Positions 49,570 through 60,238 of a stretch of DNA of 64,000 nt are shown one piece after another. Each line of letters begins with the position of its first letter. Within the stretch, counting starts at the first letter, position 1. The position numbers and the translations under genes were made by a program. The notes below the pieces were generated by a model. The model was not told the origin of the DNA. It worked only from the letters and a program-made list of their open reading frames with translations, and made no database searches. This stretch comes from Parasponia andersonii (taxonomy: Eukaryota > Streptophyta > Magnoliopsida > Rosales > Cannabaceae): the NCBI GenBank assembly GCA_002914805.1, contig JXTB01000313.1, positions 181,895-245,894 of the forward strand, given 5' to 3'.

Positions 49570-52342
49570 ACTCGAACCCTATCGCCTCCTGTTCCTCTCA
49601 CTTCTTTTGAAATTTGAAGCGTCCATAAGACAAATCTTCCCGACGTCCTTTTTTGTTTTGCAGCTCACACAAATTCTTCATATTCTCCGATGAAGTCATC
49701 ACCACATTCCTTCAGACGACATCTCGGTTCTTCAGTCTTCAAAAAAAGGTTAGTATTCATCCTTATTCTCTCTTATTATTCTTTGATTTTTCAGAAAACT
49801 CTCATTTACAGAGCTTATTTCTAGATATAGGAAGACAAATCGTAGATTCTAAATGCCTTGAACATAACCAACCCCATCCCCATATTCAGATGTACTGAAA
49901 AATGAGAATTTCTCAGAATCTCTCCATTAATTTATAGAATAGATTATTTTTAGATGATTGATAGACAAATCCATAGGAGAAATTTAGGATCTGAAATCCT
50001 AATGTTTGAAAACTAAAATTAGTCGAGTGATGAATTTCCGAAGAGTTGCTCGAACAGTTTTTGATGAATCTGTAGATCGATTAGAAAAAATTCGATGAAT
50101 AGCTTGTCGATGCAATCCTAGGATTTGTGGCCCCAAAATGTTCGCATGTAGCAAAGATCCTTGATGCTCGCATAGGACTAAACCCATCCCATATTTCTTC
50201 TTTCAGATGTCTAGTAGTGAGGAATTTAGGGAGGGGAATACATTTTCAGGAGAATCATCCAATAGAAACATTAGCTCTATAAATCTCGAAGTCTATCTTG
50301 AGTCAGAACCTGAAGTAGAAATAACCGGGGTCAAGCAAAGTAGTCCTTGCATAGGCGACCTCCCTTAAGGCCAGTGGCCTCGGCATGTCAGGGATACCCC
50401 TGCATTCGCAACGGGTTATCACTATATAGAGGGAGATTGGTCATGTACTAATATAAAGATGAGCTGTACAACATACAAGCTCAGAAAGATCGTATGCAAC
50501 TACAAAATTGACGTTTCTCTTCGCCTTCCCACAGAGTTTAATCAACTACACACACTTTCTTGTAGAATTACCTCATTCTCAGAAGCAGTTCTTAGATGTG
50601 GTGTCTACCTCCTACTTCATCCATACATAAAATTGATCATTGACTATTATGGAGTTATCCCTTTTTAACTAATCTCAAACACATATAGATACATGGTAGG
50701 TCTGTACATATTATACCATAAATTAGGTTTAGAACCCCCCACTCCTGAAGAGTTCACTTGGTTCTACCAAGTGAAATCGAACCCTCAGACTTCGGCTTAT
50801 TTTATGCGAGCAAATGGTCGAACCAAGTAATAAAAACTACCCACGGGGTCCGCAACAACATGGGAAAATGGAAAAATCTATTTTTCCACTTTGACTACAC
50901 GGATAACGGCTTATTTTAAAACCCTGGTAGGTAACTTCAGCTTATTGTATTCTCTATATAAATATATTATTCTGATCATAATCGTATGTCATCGCAGATA
51001 ATAGGGAATGACCAGGACTCTCTAAAGAGCAGCTCGCAAGGGTGTATAAAATAAACAACTTTCCAACCAAAGAATTTGATTGGAAGAGGCTTGGGACGAC
51101 CAAGAACCTAGTTGCTTGCAGACTGCTTCCAAGAGGAGCCGCTTTCCCGGATTCTACCAAACCCTCAAGCTCAAAGAAAAAGCCGAGGAAACAAAAGGAA
51201 AATGGTGCCTCGTCTTCCAAACCTAGGAAACAAAAAACACCTGCCACTCTTACCATCTCGGAACCATCGTCTTCAGAAGCTGTATCACCACCAATTTTTC
51301 AGCAGCAAGAAGGTAGTTATTTTATTTTTTTCTCTTTGTCACATTATATACCTCGCATGTTAACCAATCATATTTGTTCAGAAATAGCAATTGGCAGTGG
51401 ACTGCGAGCACCACCTTCAACTCTGGGGTTAATGGCAAAGTCCAAGACACCAGACAGCACACCCTTTTCCTCGACGAAAGGGAAAGAGAAGGTCGACACT
51501 TCAAAGAAACAAAAAGTCGCGTTCGAGGATATCCCAACAAGCTCACCTCCTCCTCAGCCTTTAAAAACTGTGAGCCAGCCTGAGCCATTCAAGGAGACAG
51601 CCACCTCTTCTGAGGGACCGAGCTACGCCGACAAAGACGAGGAGCTTTACGTACTCCTCCGCCAACTGCCAGAAAAAATGGGCATGAGCACGGCCTTTAT
51701 TGACCGTTTCACTTCTTAGGAAGTCTGGGAAAGGATGAAGTGACGATCAGCCAAGGTTGCCTTCAGTTTTGCAATGAGGATATTGGCAAACGTAAGCATC
51801 TTCTATCTTCACTCTTCAACGCACTTTTCTTATATTGATATGTGTTATATTTTCAGGTCGCTGCAGCTACTGTTTTGATGTATGACCCGATCCTTGAATG
51901 CATGGAGAAGGCCTAAAAAGCCGAAGAAATAACCCAAGCATTTAAAGACTCGGAGAAGACTTGTGAAGAAGAGAGAAAATCCTTCGAGTTAGAGAATCAG
52001 CAGCTACACGAGGGTTTGGCCAAGAAAAAGCTTGAAAAGGATAAGCTCGAGGAAAAAATTAAAGAACTTGAGAAGACTATCTCCGAGCATCCGGATATTC
52101 TGAAAGAGGCAACAACAGAGGTGGCTCACAAGGTTGTAGAAGAGTACAAGGCCACTGAAGGCAAGGAGCTCAAAGAAAAACCTAGTGACATTGCCTCGTC
52201 GACCATAATATACAATATCTTCTGTGAGTATCCGGATTTCGACTTTTCCATCTTTGGTGAAGATGTGCTCGAGCTTGTCTAGGGCTGGAAGGAAGCCGAA
52301 GCTGCCAAAACTAAAGACGGTAAAGCGAGCACATTTGCATAG
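49570..52342 (+). pseudogene. Antisense spliced ORF of copy B (Transposase_28-like)
   Basis: Opposite in direction to gag-pol. Model: leader exon to 49748 (AAG|GTTAGT); exon 2 from ATG 50207 (after TTTCAG) to about 50926 or 50930; exon 3 50998-51312; exon 4 51382-51791; exon 5 51857-52342. Exon 2 starts MSSSEEFREG and continues with VSLRLPTEFNQL, GVYLLLHPYIKLIIDYYG, YMVGLYILYHKLG and PPTPEEFTWFYQV, the pattern of the putative gypsy-type transposon domain (PF04195). Exons 3-4 are Lys/Ser/Pro-rich. Exon 5 is a coiled coil (KKKLEKDKLEEKIKELEK) ending CEYPDFDFSIFGED. Five or more in-frame stops (for example after GDLP, GVIPF, DRFTS, MEKA) show decay. Function unknown; splice sites are inferred. 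Confidence 0.7.
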
Positions 52343-53120
52343 ATTTTATTTTTTTTATTTTAAAATTTCAGAAAAATGCGGGCTGGTCCCCTTTTTTGTT
52401 TTTTTTTTTTAATACTTTGCTTGCATACAGGTACGAGCTTTTATCAATGAACGTTTTCTTGTTAGATGTTTATTCCTGAAAAAAAAAAAAAACAATTAAA
52501 ACACTGCATTTTAATATAAAGATGCATAATTTAACTAAGTAGTCAATCACTAGGTGACTGATCGGTACGCTATTGCGATTCGAATCTAACTAACTTGAAA
52601 TAGGTTTTAAGTATTAGGATAGGTTAGGTTACTTAAGAAAACAGCAAGTATGAGTGATGCGAACTCAATACTATTTTTCAAAAGTTCCATAGCAAAATGT
52701 GATATAGCAATATCACATCGAACAATGAACATTTTGTTGTTTGAGGAGGGAAATTGTGTAATACGATATGCTATGGCATAAAGCGAGGAGAAAATCCTAA
52801 GATTTTAAGTATTTTTAGAAATTCGGTGATCTAAAATTCCAACCCCTCTAAATGGACGGTTGCATAGTTCCTTAGGAAGCAAGTAGGAGATAATATTTGA
52901 TCCTACTGCCCTCTGAGTTTTATGGTGTTCGAAGCTTGCCATAAAACTATAAATGATGAACCAAATAAAATTAAATAATCGAAGAAAAGACATCTTTATT
53001 GATAAATGATGACGAATGATGAATAACGAGAAGACATATTTGTTGATGAATGCGACGAATGACGAATACAAGATACCCCCTAGGTCGTTGAAAATACACG
53101 AAGATATACATGAAGATTTA
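52343..53120. other. Spacer between convergent antisense ORF and pol
   Basis: T- and A-rich sequence (T10 at 52400, A12 at 52480) followed by a stretch containing only short frames such as 52805-53176. It probably holds the 3' ends of both convergent units. No other feature seen. Confidence 0.5.
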
Positions 53121-54350
53121 CTAATAATAGCAACGAAGTTGTTCTGCATTCCAAGCATGCTCAATCTTTGGTCCACCAGTGCGAGCTAACTTATATGTCC
53201 CATGTCGAATGACAGCATCAATAACATATGGTCCTTCCTAAGTGAGTCTAAATACACCAGCACCGAGCTCTTTGTTATTAGGTAGGACTTGTCAAAGAAT
53301 AAGATCACTAACTTCAAATCCTCTACTTCTAACTTTAGAGTTATAATATCGAGCAGTGTGCTGTTGATATGATGCGATCTAAAGCTGAGACTGCTCGTGC
53401 CTTTCTTCTAAAAGATCGAGCTTAATCCTTATTAGTGCGTTATTCTGATCTTGCTCATCGGTAGATCATTGTAGAGAGCTCACACCAATTTCTACTAGTA
53501 CCATTGTTTTGTATCCATAAGCCAAAGAGAATGGACTCTCTCCTATAGTGGTTCGTTGAGTGGTGCGATAAGTCCATAATACTTCAGGGAGCATATCTAG
53601 CTAAGCTCCTTTGTGCTCTTCCAATTTTGTCTTTAGGTTCTATTTAAGTATCTTGTTTATGACCTCGACCTGTCTATTGGCTTATGGATGAACAACAGCG
53701 GAGAAGCTCTTCTTGATGCCTAAGTTATTGCAGAAGTTACGGAACTTGTCACAGTCAAATTGTTTCCCATTATCAGAAATTATAGTATGTGGTATACCAT
53801 AATGGCCAATTATAGATTTGTAAACAAAATATATCATCTTCTTTGCAGAAATAATACTCAAGGCTTCAGCTTCTATCCACTTAGTAAAATAATCGACTGT
53901 GACTACTACATACTTTAATCTACTTCGCGCTAATGGAAGCATTCCAATAATATCAATTCCCCATACTACAAATGGCCATGGACTAGTCATTGGAGTTAGA
54001 GGAACATGTGACATTCTAAGAATAGTCACAAATCGTTGACATTTGTCACACCTCGTAGCAAATTTCATTGTATCCTTCTTCATATTTGGCCAAAAAGACC
54101 CTTGTCTAAGAACCTTGTTCGCAAGTGCCTGCCCCCCTGAATGGTTTCTGCATATTCTTTCGTGAATTTTCCTCATAATGTAGTGTGCTTTTTCTTCATC
54201 AACACATAATAATAACGGCGAGCTAAAACTTCTTCGATAAAGCTTCCCATCATAGATGATATAGCGAGCTGCCTTCATTCGAAGTCGCTTTGCATCGTCT
54301 TTGCTTTCAGGGAGATCGCCATTTTGTATATACTTCATTATAGAATCCAT
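53121..54350 (-). pseudogene. Copy B integrase
   Basis: From 54350: zinc-binding domain (IHERICRNHSGG, CDKCQRF), catalytic core with Asp in WGIDIIGM, Asp in ISDNGKQFD and Glu in RQVEVINKIL (about 53660). The C-terminal part carries VLWTYRTTQRTTIGESPFS and EGPYVIDAVIRHGTYKL, ending NAEQLRCYY before TAG at 53121-53123. Integrase inserts the cDNA into the chromosome. The catalytic triad is intact, but stops at about 53681, 53645 and 53600 break the frame. No chromodomain, as expected for Tat. Confidence 0.92.
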
Positions 54351-54546
54351 CTATGATAGTTTTTTTATCAACCGGCATGGTTACTTGGGTTTCTACCTCG
54401 ATACTTGGTTTTGTAAGAAATTCGACAGGAACCACCTTTAATAACTTGGCATCTTTTGTCGAGTTGAGCTTAGCTAGAGCATCTGCCCGAGTATTCTTAA
54501 TGCAAGGAAGAAGTTGAATGTTATAAACAATAAATGTCGAGAATAA

Positions 54547-54975
54547 TCATTGTACCTCCTGTAAGTAGGCCATCATTCTCTCTCCTCTTGCTGGATAATC
54601 GCCGATCACTTGACAAATGACCAGCTGGGAATCACTATATATCTCAATCATTTCGGTCTTCATTTCTTGCGCGAGCTTTAGCTCAGCTATCAGTGCTTCA
54701 TATTCTGCCACATTATTCGACACTGAAAATTTGAATCGAAGTGCACAATGAATATTATGCAATTTAGGACTGATTAGTACTAAGCCCGCACTAGCTTCTT
54801 TCTTGTTTGACGATCTATCGACGTAAAGTTTCCACAATCTTGATAAATCTATAGCAGGTTTTTTGATCACTTCTGTGTGAAGATTGACATCATATGTGAA
54901 CTCTGCAATGAAATCTGCTAGGGCTTGACCTTTAATCGTAGTGCGGGGTTGAAAATTGATGTCGAACTGACTCAA
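54547..54975 (-). pseudogene. Copy B second RNase H (Tat-type)
   Basis: 142-residue frame: MSQFDINFQPRTTIKGQALA leads into LWKLYVDRSSN, where copy A has YVDGSS, then NNVAEYEALIAEL and YSDSQLVICQVIGDYPA. The Gly after the first Asp is replaced by Arg. Diagnostic of the Tat lineage. Confidence 0.88.
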
Positions 54976-55017
54976 CTCAATGGCCCACTTAAGTAGTCGT
55001 CCTGAAGCCTCAAGTTT

Positions 55018-56000
55018 TTACAAAACCTGCTTTAATAGAAAATTTGTGAAAACTTTGATGGAGTGCACATGAAAATAAGGTCGAAGGTTCCTGGATGCAA
55101 CGATGAGTACTAATGCTAACTTCTCCATCTCTGGATATCTCGTTTTGGCATCAAGCAACCTTTTACTTATGCAATATACCAATCGCTGTATCTTTTCTTC
55201 TTCTTGAATTAACATAACACTTGTCGCATATTTGGAAACAGTGAGGTATAAGTATAACTCTTCTCCTAGGTTTGACTTCGACAAGAATGGAAGAGAACCT
55301 AATTGTGCTTTTAATTCTTGAAAACGCATGCTCGCATTCTTCAGTCTACTCAAACCTATTCAAACCCTTCAATATTTCAAAGAATGGTTGGTATTTATCG
55401 GTTGACCTAGATACAAAGCGACTCAATGTAGCTACTCTTCCCGCTAGGCTCTGTACATCTTTAGGTTTGCGAGGGGATTGCATATCAATTAGTGCTTGTA
55501 TCCTCTGAGGGTTAGCCTCGATTCCTCGCTGGTTGACCATGAACCCCAGGAATTTTCCAGATCCTACTCCGAATGTGCACTTCTAGGGGTTTAGTTTCAT
55601 CTAATATTTTCGAAGAATTTTGAACATTTCATCAAGATGCTTGACGTGATCTTCAGCTTTCTTCAACTTCACCAACATGTCATCAACGTATACTTCCATT
55701 GTCTTGCCAATTTGTTTTGCAAACATCATATTGATAAGATGCTGATAAGTCACTCCTGAGTTGATGAGTCCAAAGGGCATCTTCTTGTAACAGTACAATC
55801 CTCGGTCAGTGATGAACGAGGTATGCTCCTCATCTAGCTCGTACATAGGGATTTGATTGTATCAAGAATATGTGTCCATAAAGCTTAAGAGTTCATGCCC
55901 CGATATCGCATCTACAAGTTGGTTGATTCTCGGAAGGGGAAAACTATTCTTCGGGCATGCTTTGTTGAGGTCGGTGAAATCGATACAAGTTCTCCACTTC
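55018..56000 (-). pseudogene. Copy B RT palm/connection and RNase H
   Basis: Segments in three frames: 55846-55601 ([43 protein letters not shown]), 55540-55346 (MVNQRGIEANP, KPKDVQSLAGR), 55353-55018 (YLYLTVSKYATS, ETRYPEMEKLAL). Colinear with copy A 850-1735. The YVDDM motif is intact. Confidence 0.9.
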
Positions 56001-57034
56001 CTATTAGGTTTCTTTACTAAAACTGGGTTTGTAAGCCAGATTCGGTAGAAAGATTCCTTGATGAATCCAATTTTGAGTAGCTTCTCTACCTCTTCTTTCA
56101 ATGCGATGTAGCATTCTGGATTTATGGCTCTTCTTTTTTGCCATACAGGCTTCTTTGTTGTGCCTATATTAAGGCAATGACACATGATATTCGGATCAAT
56201 CCCCACCATATCCAAATGTTGCCATGTGAAGATATCCAAGTTTGATTTCAGAAAAGCAATCAATGAAGCTCGCTCGGGTTCTTGAAGCTTTGCTCCGATT
56301 TTTAGAACTTTCGAAGACCTATAGATCAGCAAATCTTCCAAGTCTTCTATAGGTCCAATCTTCACCTCTCTATCGATTTCTCGAGGGTCGAGGTCAATGA
56401 TTGACGTTTCGCCTGATGCTTTGCTTGACGCTTCACTTGACACTTCACTTGACGCTTCGCTTAACGCTTCACTTGACGCTTCACTTAACGCTTCACTTGA
56501 CGCTTCATGTAGCTGGACTATCACTGTGTGAGGTGTCATATCTTTTGTTGCGAGCTTTATTGAATTATTATAACAAGTCCTCACATCATATTGGTTGCCT
56601 CGTACTTCGCCTACTCCATGTTGAGTTGGGAACTTCATAGCAAAGTGGTAGATTGAAGTGACTACTCGAAGTTCTCTCAGTGTTGGTCTTCCTAGTACAG
56701 CATTAAATGTAGAGGGACAATTCACAACTAAGAATTGGGTCATTACCATTGAAATCCTAGGATAGATTCCAATGTTAACCATTAACTCAATCATGCCCCT
56801 AGGCATTATGTTGTTACCAGTAAATCCGTAAAGTAGAGTGACAGCGAGCTTTAGGTCGCTTTCACTCAATCCCATCTTCTTGAAGGCATCATAGTACAGG
56901 ATGTCGACGACGATTCCATTATCGATCAGTACTCGCCATTGCTGCATGCTTTCACAGTTGATCTTTATGACCAACGCATCATTGTACGGGTAATGGATCT
57001 CCCTAGCATCTTCCTCCGTGAAGGAAATATCCAT
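55862..57034 (-). pseudogene. Copy B protease to RT fingers
   Basis: The longest frame in the window (390 residues). Protease: MDISFTEEDAREIHYPYND, active site VLIDNGIVVDILYYDAF, LGRPTLREL. Then the Ser/Glu/Ala repeat (residues about 180-210), an acidic spacer, and RT motifs WQHLDMVGIDPN, LVKKPNRKWRTCIDFTDLN and FPLPRINQLVDAISGHELLSFMD. Protease active site DNGI replaces the DNGS of copy A. Confidence 0.9.
56397..56515 (-). repeat. 12-bp coding repeat in copy B pol
   Basis: Eight to nine tandem units based on CTTGACGCTTCA encode SEAS/SEAL tetrapeptides on the minus strand. It is at the same place as the 24-base repeat of copy A and shares its TTGACGCTTCA core. Confidence 0.88.
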
Positions 57035-57109
57035 ATCCGGTACCTGTTGAAGCTCCCATGGTTGCTATTCAAGATGCATGACATTGGTCAATGGTTACAG
57101 TCGTTCTTC

Positions 57110-58907
57110 TCATGTATATCTATCTTGCACCCTCTTTGAATATCCACCAACGTGCGGTCCTCCAAAAATAGTTTGCACCTCGCATTGAATTTCTGAAGGT
57201 CTCTGTCGGCTTTCTTCTCGCCTTTCATTATTCTGTTTAGTATACTGCCACAGCCGCCCTTCTTTAATTAATCTTTTGATTTCATCTTTTAAGGCAAAGT
57301 AGTTATTGGTATCGTGTCCAATGTCATTGTGATACCAGCAGAACATGTTGGGATCATGCCTCGCTCAATCCCTTTTATCGGTTCCAGTTGACGATATCAC
57401 TCTTGCTGGTTTGTGACTGCATAGATATGATCTATGGATGCGTTCAGTTCAGTATAGTTGTTGAACCTCATTGGAGCTCTTGGAATCTCCTGCTTTTTCT
57501 ATTTGGGCTACTTCTCAGTCCATTGTTCATTACTTCTTTTGCTTGACTTCTTGTTATTATTGTTGTTGGTTTTCCTCCTTCTTTTGTCATCTTATAAAGA
57601 TTCTCGCATGAAGATTCCACCCTTAGATGTCGACCAACTCTTCGATAGATGTCTTCAAGGGTTCTGCATTCTCGCTCAAGTAACTCTTTCCAGAGTTTAG
57701 TCTCTGGTTGCACCCCAGCCATCATTAGAGTTAAAACTCCTCCTTCAGGTAGGTTGTTGACTTTTGCCAACTCTGAGGTAAAGCGATTAAGGTAAGATCG
57801 TAGAGTTTCCTCTGGACCTTGTAGAATAGCAAAGAGACTGAGTATGGAACTGTTAAATTCTTCTCAACCTAGAATTGCCTCATGAATGCAGTCTGAAGTT
57901 GTTGCTAGGACGAGATTGAACTTGACTTGAGTCCTCAGAACCACTTCTTCGCTATTCCAGTGAGAGTTACAGAAAAACATCTACAACGTGCGAGATCATC
58001 GACACGATGAAGTTCCATCAGGTCACTAAAGTGATCCATATGATCCTGCGGATCAGTTTTCCCATCAAAAGTGTTTATAGTAGGAAGTTTGAATCCAGCA
58101 GGTAAGGCAGCAGCTCAAACCTACTCGCTGAATGGCGATTGACAATATCCATCAGTGAGTTCATCATCCGAGCCAGCAAGTGTATCTAATGCGATCCTCA
58201 AATTATAAACATCGACATTCGGAGGAAGAACATTATCTTTTACTGGTGGTAGGGATGGTCTTTGGTCGTTATCACGATATAAGGCAGATTGGTCAGGCAG
58301 GGTCTGCTGCGACCTTTGTAGAGTTTCCAATGAAATAGTGCGATGAGATCGACTTCGGTCGTTATGATGCGATGTGGATAACTCCTAACTATGTCGCTGT
58401 TCTAGATGTTGTCTTAGGTCTGCAGGATTCTGTCGAGACTCCCTACTAATCCTTTCAAAGATGCTCCTCGATTGACGTTTTTGTTCGTTATTTAGACAAT
58501 CACGATTAACAGTTGCTCTCTGAGAAGGTTGCCTATAATCACGATCAGTGCTCAAACTTTCAGTACCAGATTCCAAAGGCAAGTCTGCGACCTTGCCTTT
58601 TCTCTTGGAGGTGCAATCTCCATGATGCTCCTGATGGACTTTATGCTGGTCGTGGTTCCCTGTCTCTAGGATCTAAATTCCTCTCAGGTAGTTGAGCAGG
58701 ACGTTCTCTGGGACGTTCATGCTATAGTGGACATTCGTGCTAAAGGTTTACCAGTACCTCCTCCATGCGATCCTATCTCTAGACAATATTTTCTGATGCG
58801 GTCATGGCAGGCTAATCCTGAGTAGGATCTACTTGTACAGCAGCAGTGCTTTGGGGTTAGTTTTGGCTAGTTCCCGTGGTTCTGGTTATGTTTCTGGTGT
58901 TTGACAT
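57110..58907 (-). pseudogene. Copy B gag
   Basis: Starts ATG 58907 (MSNTRNITR), equivalent to 5118 in copy A. Readable pieces: 58582-58385 (Arg/Ser-rich middle), 58330-58121 (NVDVYNLRIALDTLAG), capsid remnants at 57780-58120, 57770-57468 (LPEGGVLTLMMAGVQPETKLW, ERECRTLEDIYRRVGRH) and 57346-57110 (FCWYHNDIGHDTNNYFALKDEI, a Cys/His segment near the end of gag). The triplicated NLSQRQE block of copy A is not seen here. Stops in most pieces. Confidence 0.85.
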
Positions 58908-58967
58908 TGTTAAAGAAGCGAAATTGACAGATTTTTTTGCTGGAATAGCCCTCTTTCTAGTGCCGAT

Positions 58968-59653
58968 TGTTGAGGAAGTTTTGTCAACAATGAATTTAGA
59001 AAATTACAAGATGTGGCTTATGTGTGACAATGGTTAATAAATTAAAGTAAATAAAGAGACAAGAATTTTAGAGTGGTTTGGCCCCTAAAAAGATGAGCCT
59101 ACGTCCACTGTTTTTCACTATTTTCAGGAGAATTATAAGAGTTTCTTTAAATTTCAAGGTGAGTATTCAGAGAGAGAGATATAGAGTGTAGTCCAGAAAG
59201 AAGAAATAAAAGTCCAAAAGTCAAAGTCCCCCAAGAGAAAAAAGGTCCCTCCCAGCAGCATTGGACTCCCCTTCTATAAGTGAAGGTTGCTCAATGTTTC
59301 CCAACTGTGAAAACGGGTAAGTGTGTAATCAGAAAATACAATTTGAGTAACAATATTATTGGGTAATAACTTGAATGGAACGATTGGTCGATCTTCAAAG
59401 AGAATCTTTATTTCCCCTTCTTTGTAGATTACCCGCTTGATAAAACTTGATCTAGTTTCCTTTTCATACTGATCATACTTAGTTCATTCGGAGGCGGTTG
59501 TACCTTACTTATTCGGAGAAAGTCGCACTTTACTCATTCGGAAGAAGTCGCACTTTGATTAAGAAAATTTTCATGCGAACTGATGCATTAAACTAGGTCG
59601 CTAACTTTCCTTATTTGACATCAAACAACATATTGATTTTAGACCGCACAATA
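58968..59653 (-). repeat. Copy B 5' LTR
   Basis: TGTTGAGGAAG...GACCGCACAATA, 686 bases. The excess over the 3' LTR is mainly an extra repeat of TTACTCATTCGGAGAAAGTCGCAC type at 59495-59555. The sequence just before it, read on the minus strand, is the primer site region (ATCGGCACTAGAAAGAGG); I could not match it confidently to a tRNA. Confidence 0.92.
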
Positions 59654-59658
59654 CATAG

Positions 59659-60238
59659 ATCCTATTTATAGATCGCATATGTTTATTAGTATATAACAAT
59701 GCCGAAAAGTAATATTAATATGCGGTGCTTAACACTTCGAGTCCTGTTTATAATTTTACTATAAATATTGATATACCACTTTTCACAAAAATAACCTAGC
59801 CACTAGTTTCAAGAATATACCACAGTCCCTGTACCAAGCACCAATGTTCTCTAATGAAGAGCACCGAGAACTTTCTAACAAAGCACTCACAAAACACGAG
59901 CACTTATAATAGCCACTCATTAATCAAACGTCCAAATAGTCCCTAGTTTAGGAATTGGCACGTGTCAATTTGTTTTTCACAATAGACATACAACAAGAGG
60001 ACATGCCCCTTCTTTAAATAATACTTTTTTTTTAAAAAAAGGAGGGACATGCCATGCATTCTCTATACACTTGTTGCTTTACACTACCATATGTTGATAA
60101 CAGAGAGAAATGCTCATATAATAATTTAATCCAAGCCACTTCATCTCTTGCAAATTTCTATCTATGCCTATCTTGGATTATAGGAGCTACATGGTTCCCC
60201 TAAAGTAAAAGAAATTTGCAGGCCACATAGAATCTATG
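59659..60238. other. Intergenic sequence
   Basis: No gene or element recognised between copy B and the next LTR. Confidence 0.5.

Larger units (their letters stand above)
48535..59653 (-). mobile_element. Tat-clade Ty3/gypsy element, copy B (complete, decayed)
   Basis: 3' LTR 48535-49172, 5' LTR 58968-59653, 11.1 kb, flanked by CATAC (48530-48534) and CATAG (59654-59658). Minus strand: gag from 58907, protease, RT, RNase H, second RNase H, integrase ending at 53121. Between pol and the 3' LTR lies an antisense, intron-containing ORF on the plus strand (49570-52342). Such antisense ORFs are known from Grande and other Tat elements. Same family as copy A. Numerous stops and frameshifts. Confidence 0.93.

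Noticed and set aside
48535..59653. Primer tRNA of copy B
   Set aside because: The sequence after the 5' LTR (ATCGGCACTAGAAAGAGG on the minus strand) did not match a tRNA end that I could name with confidence.
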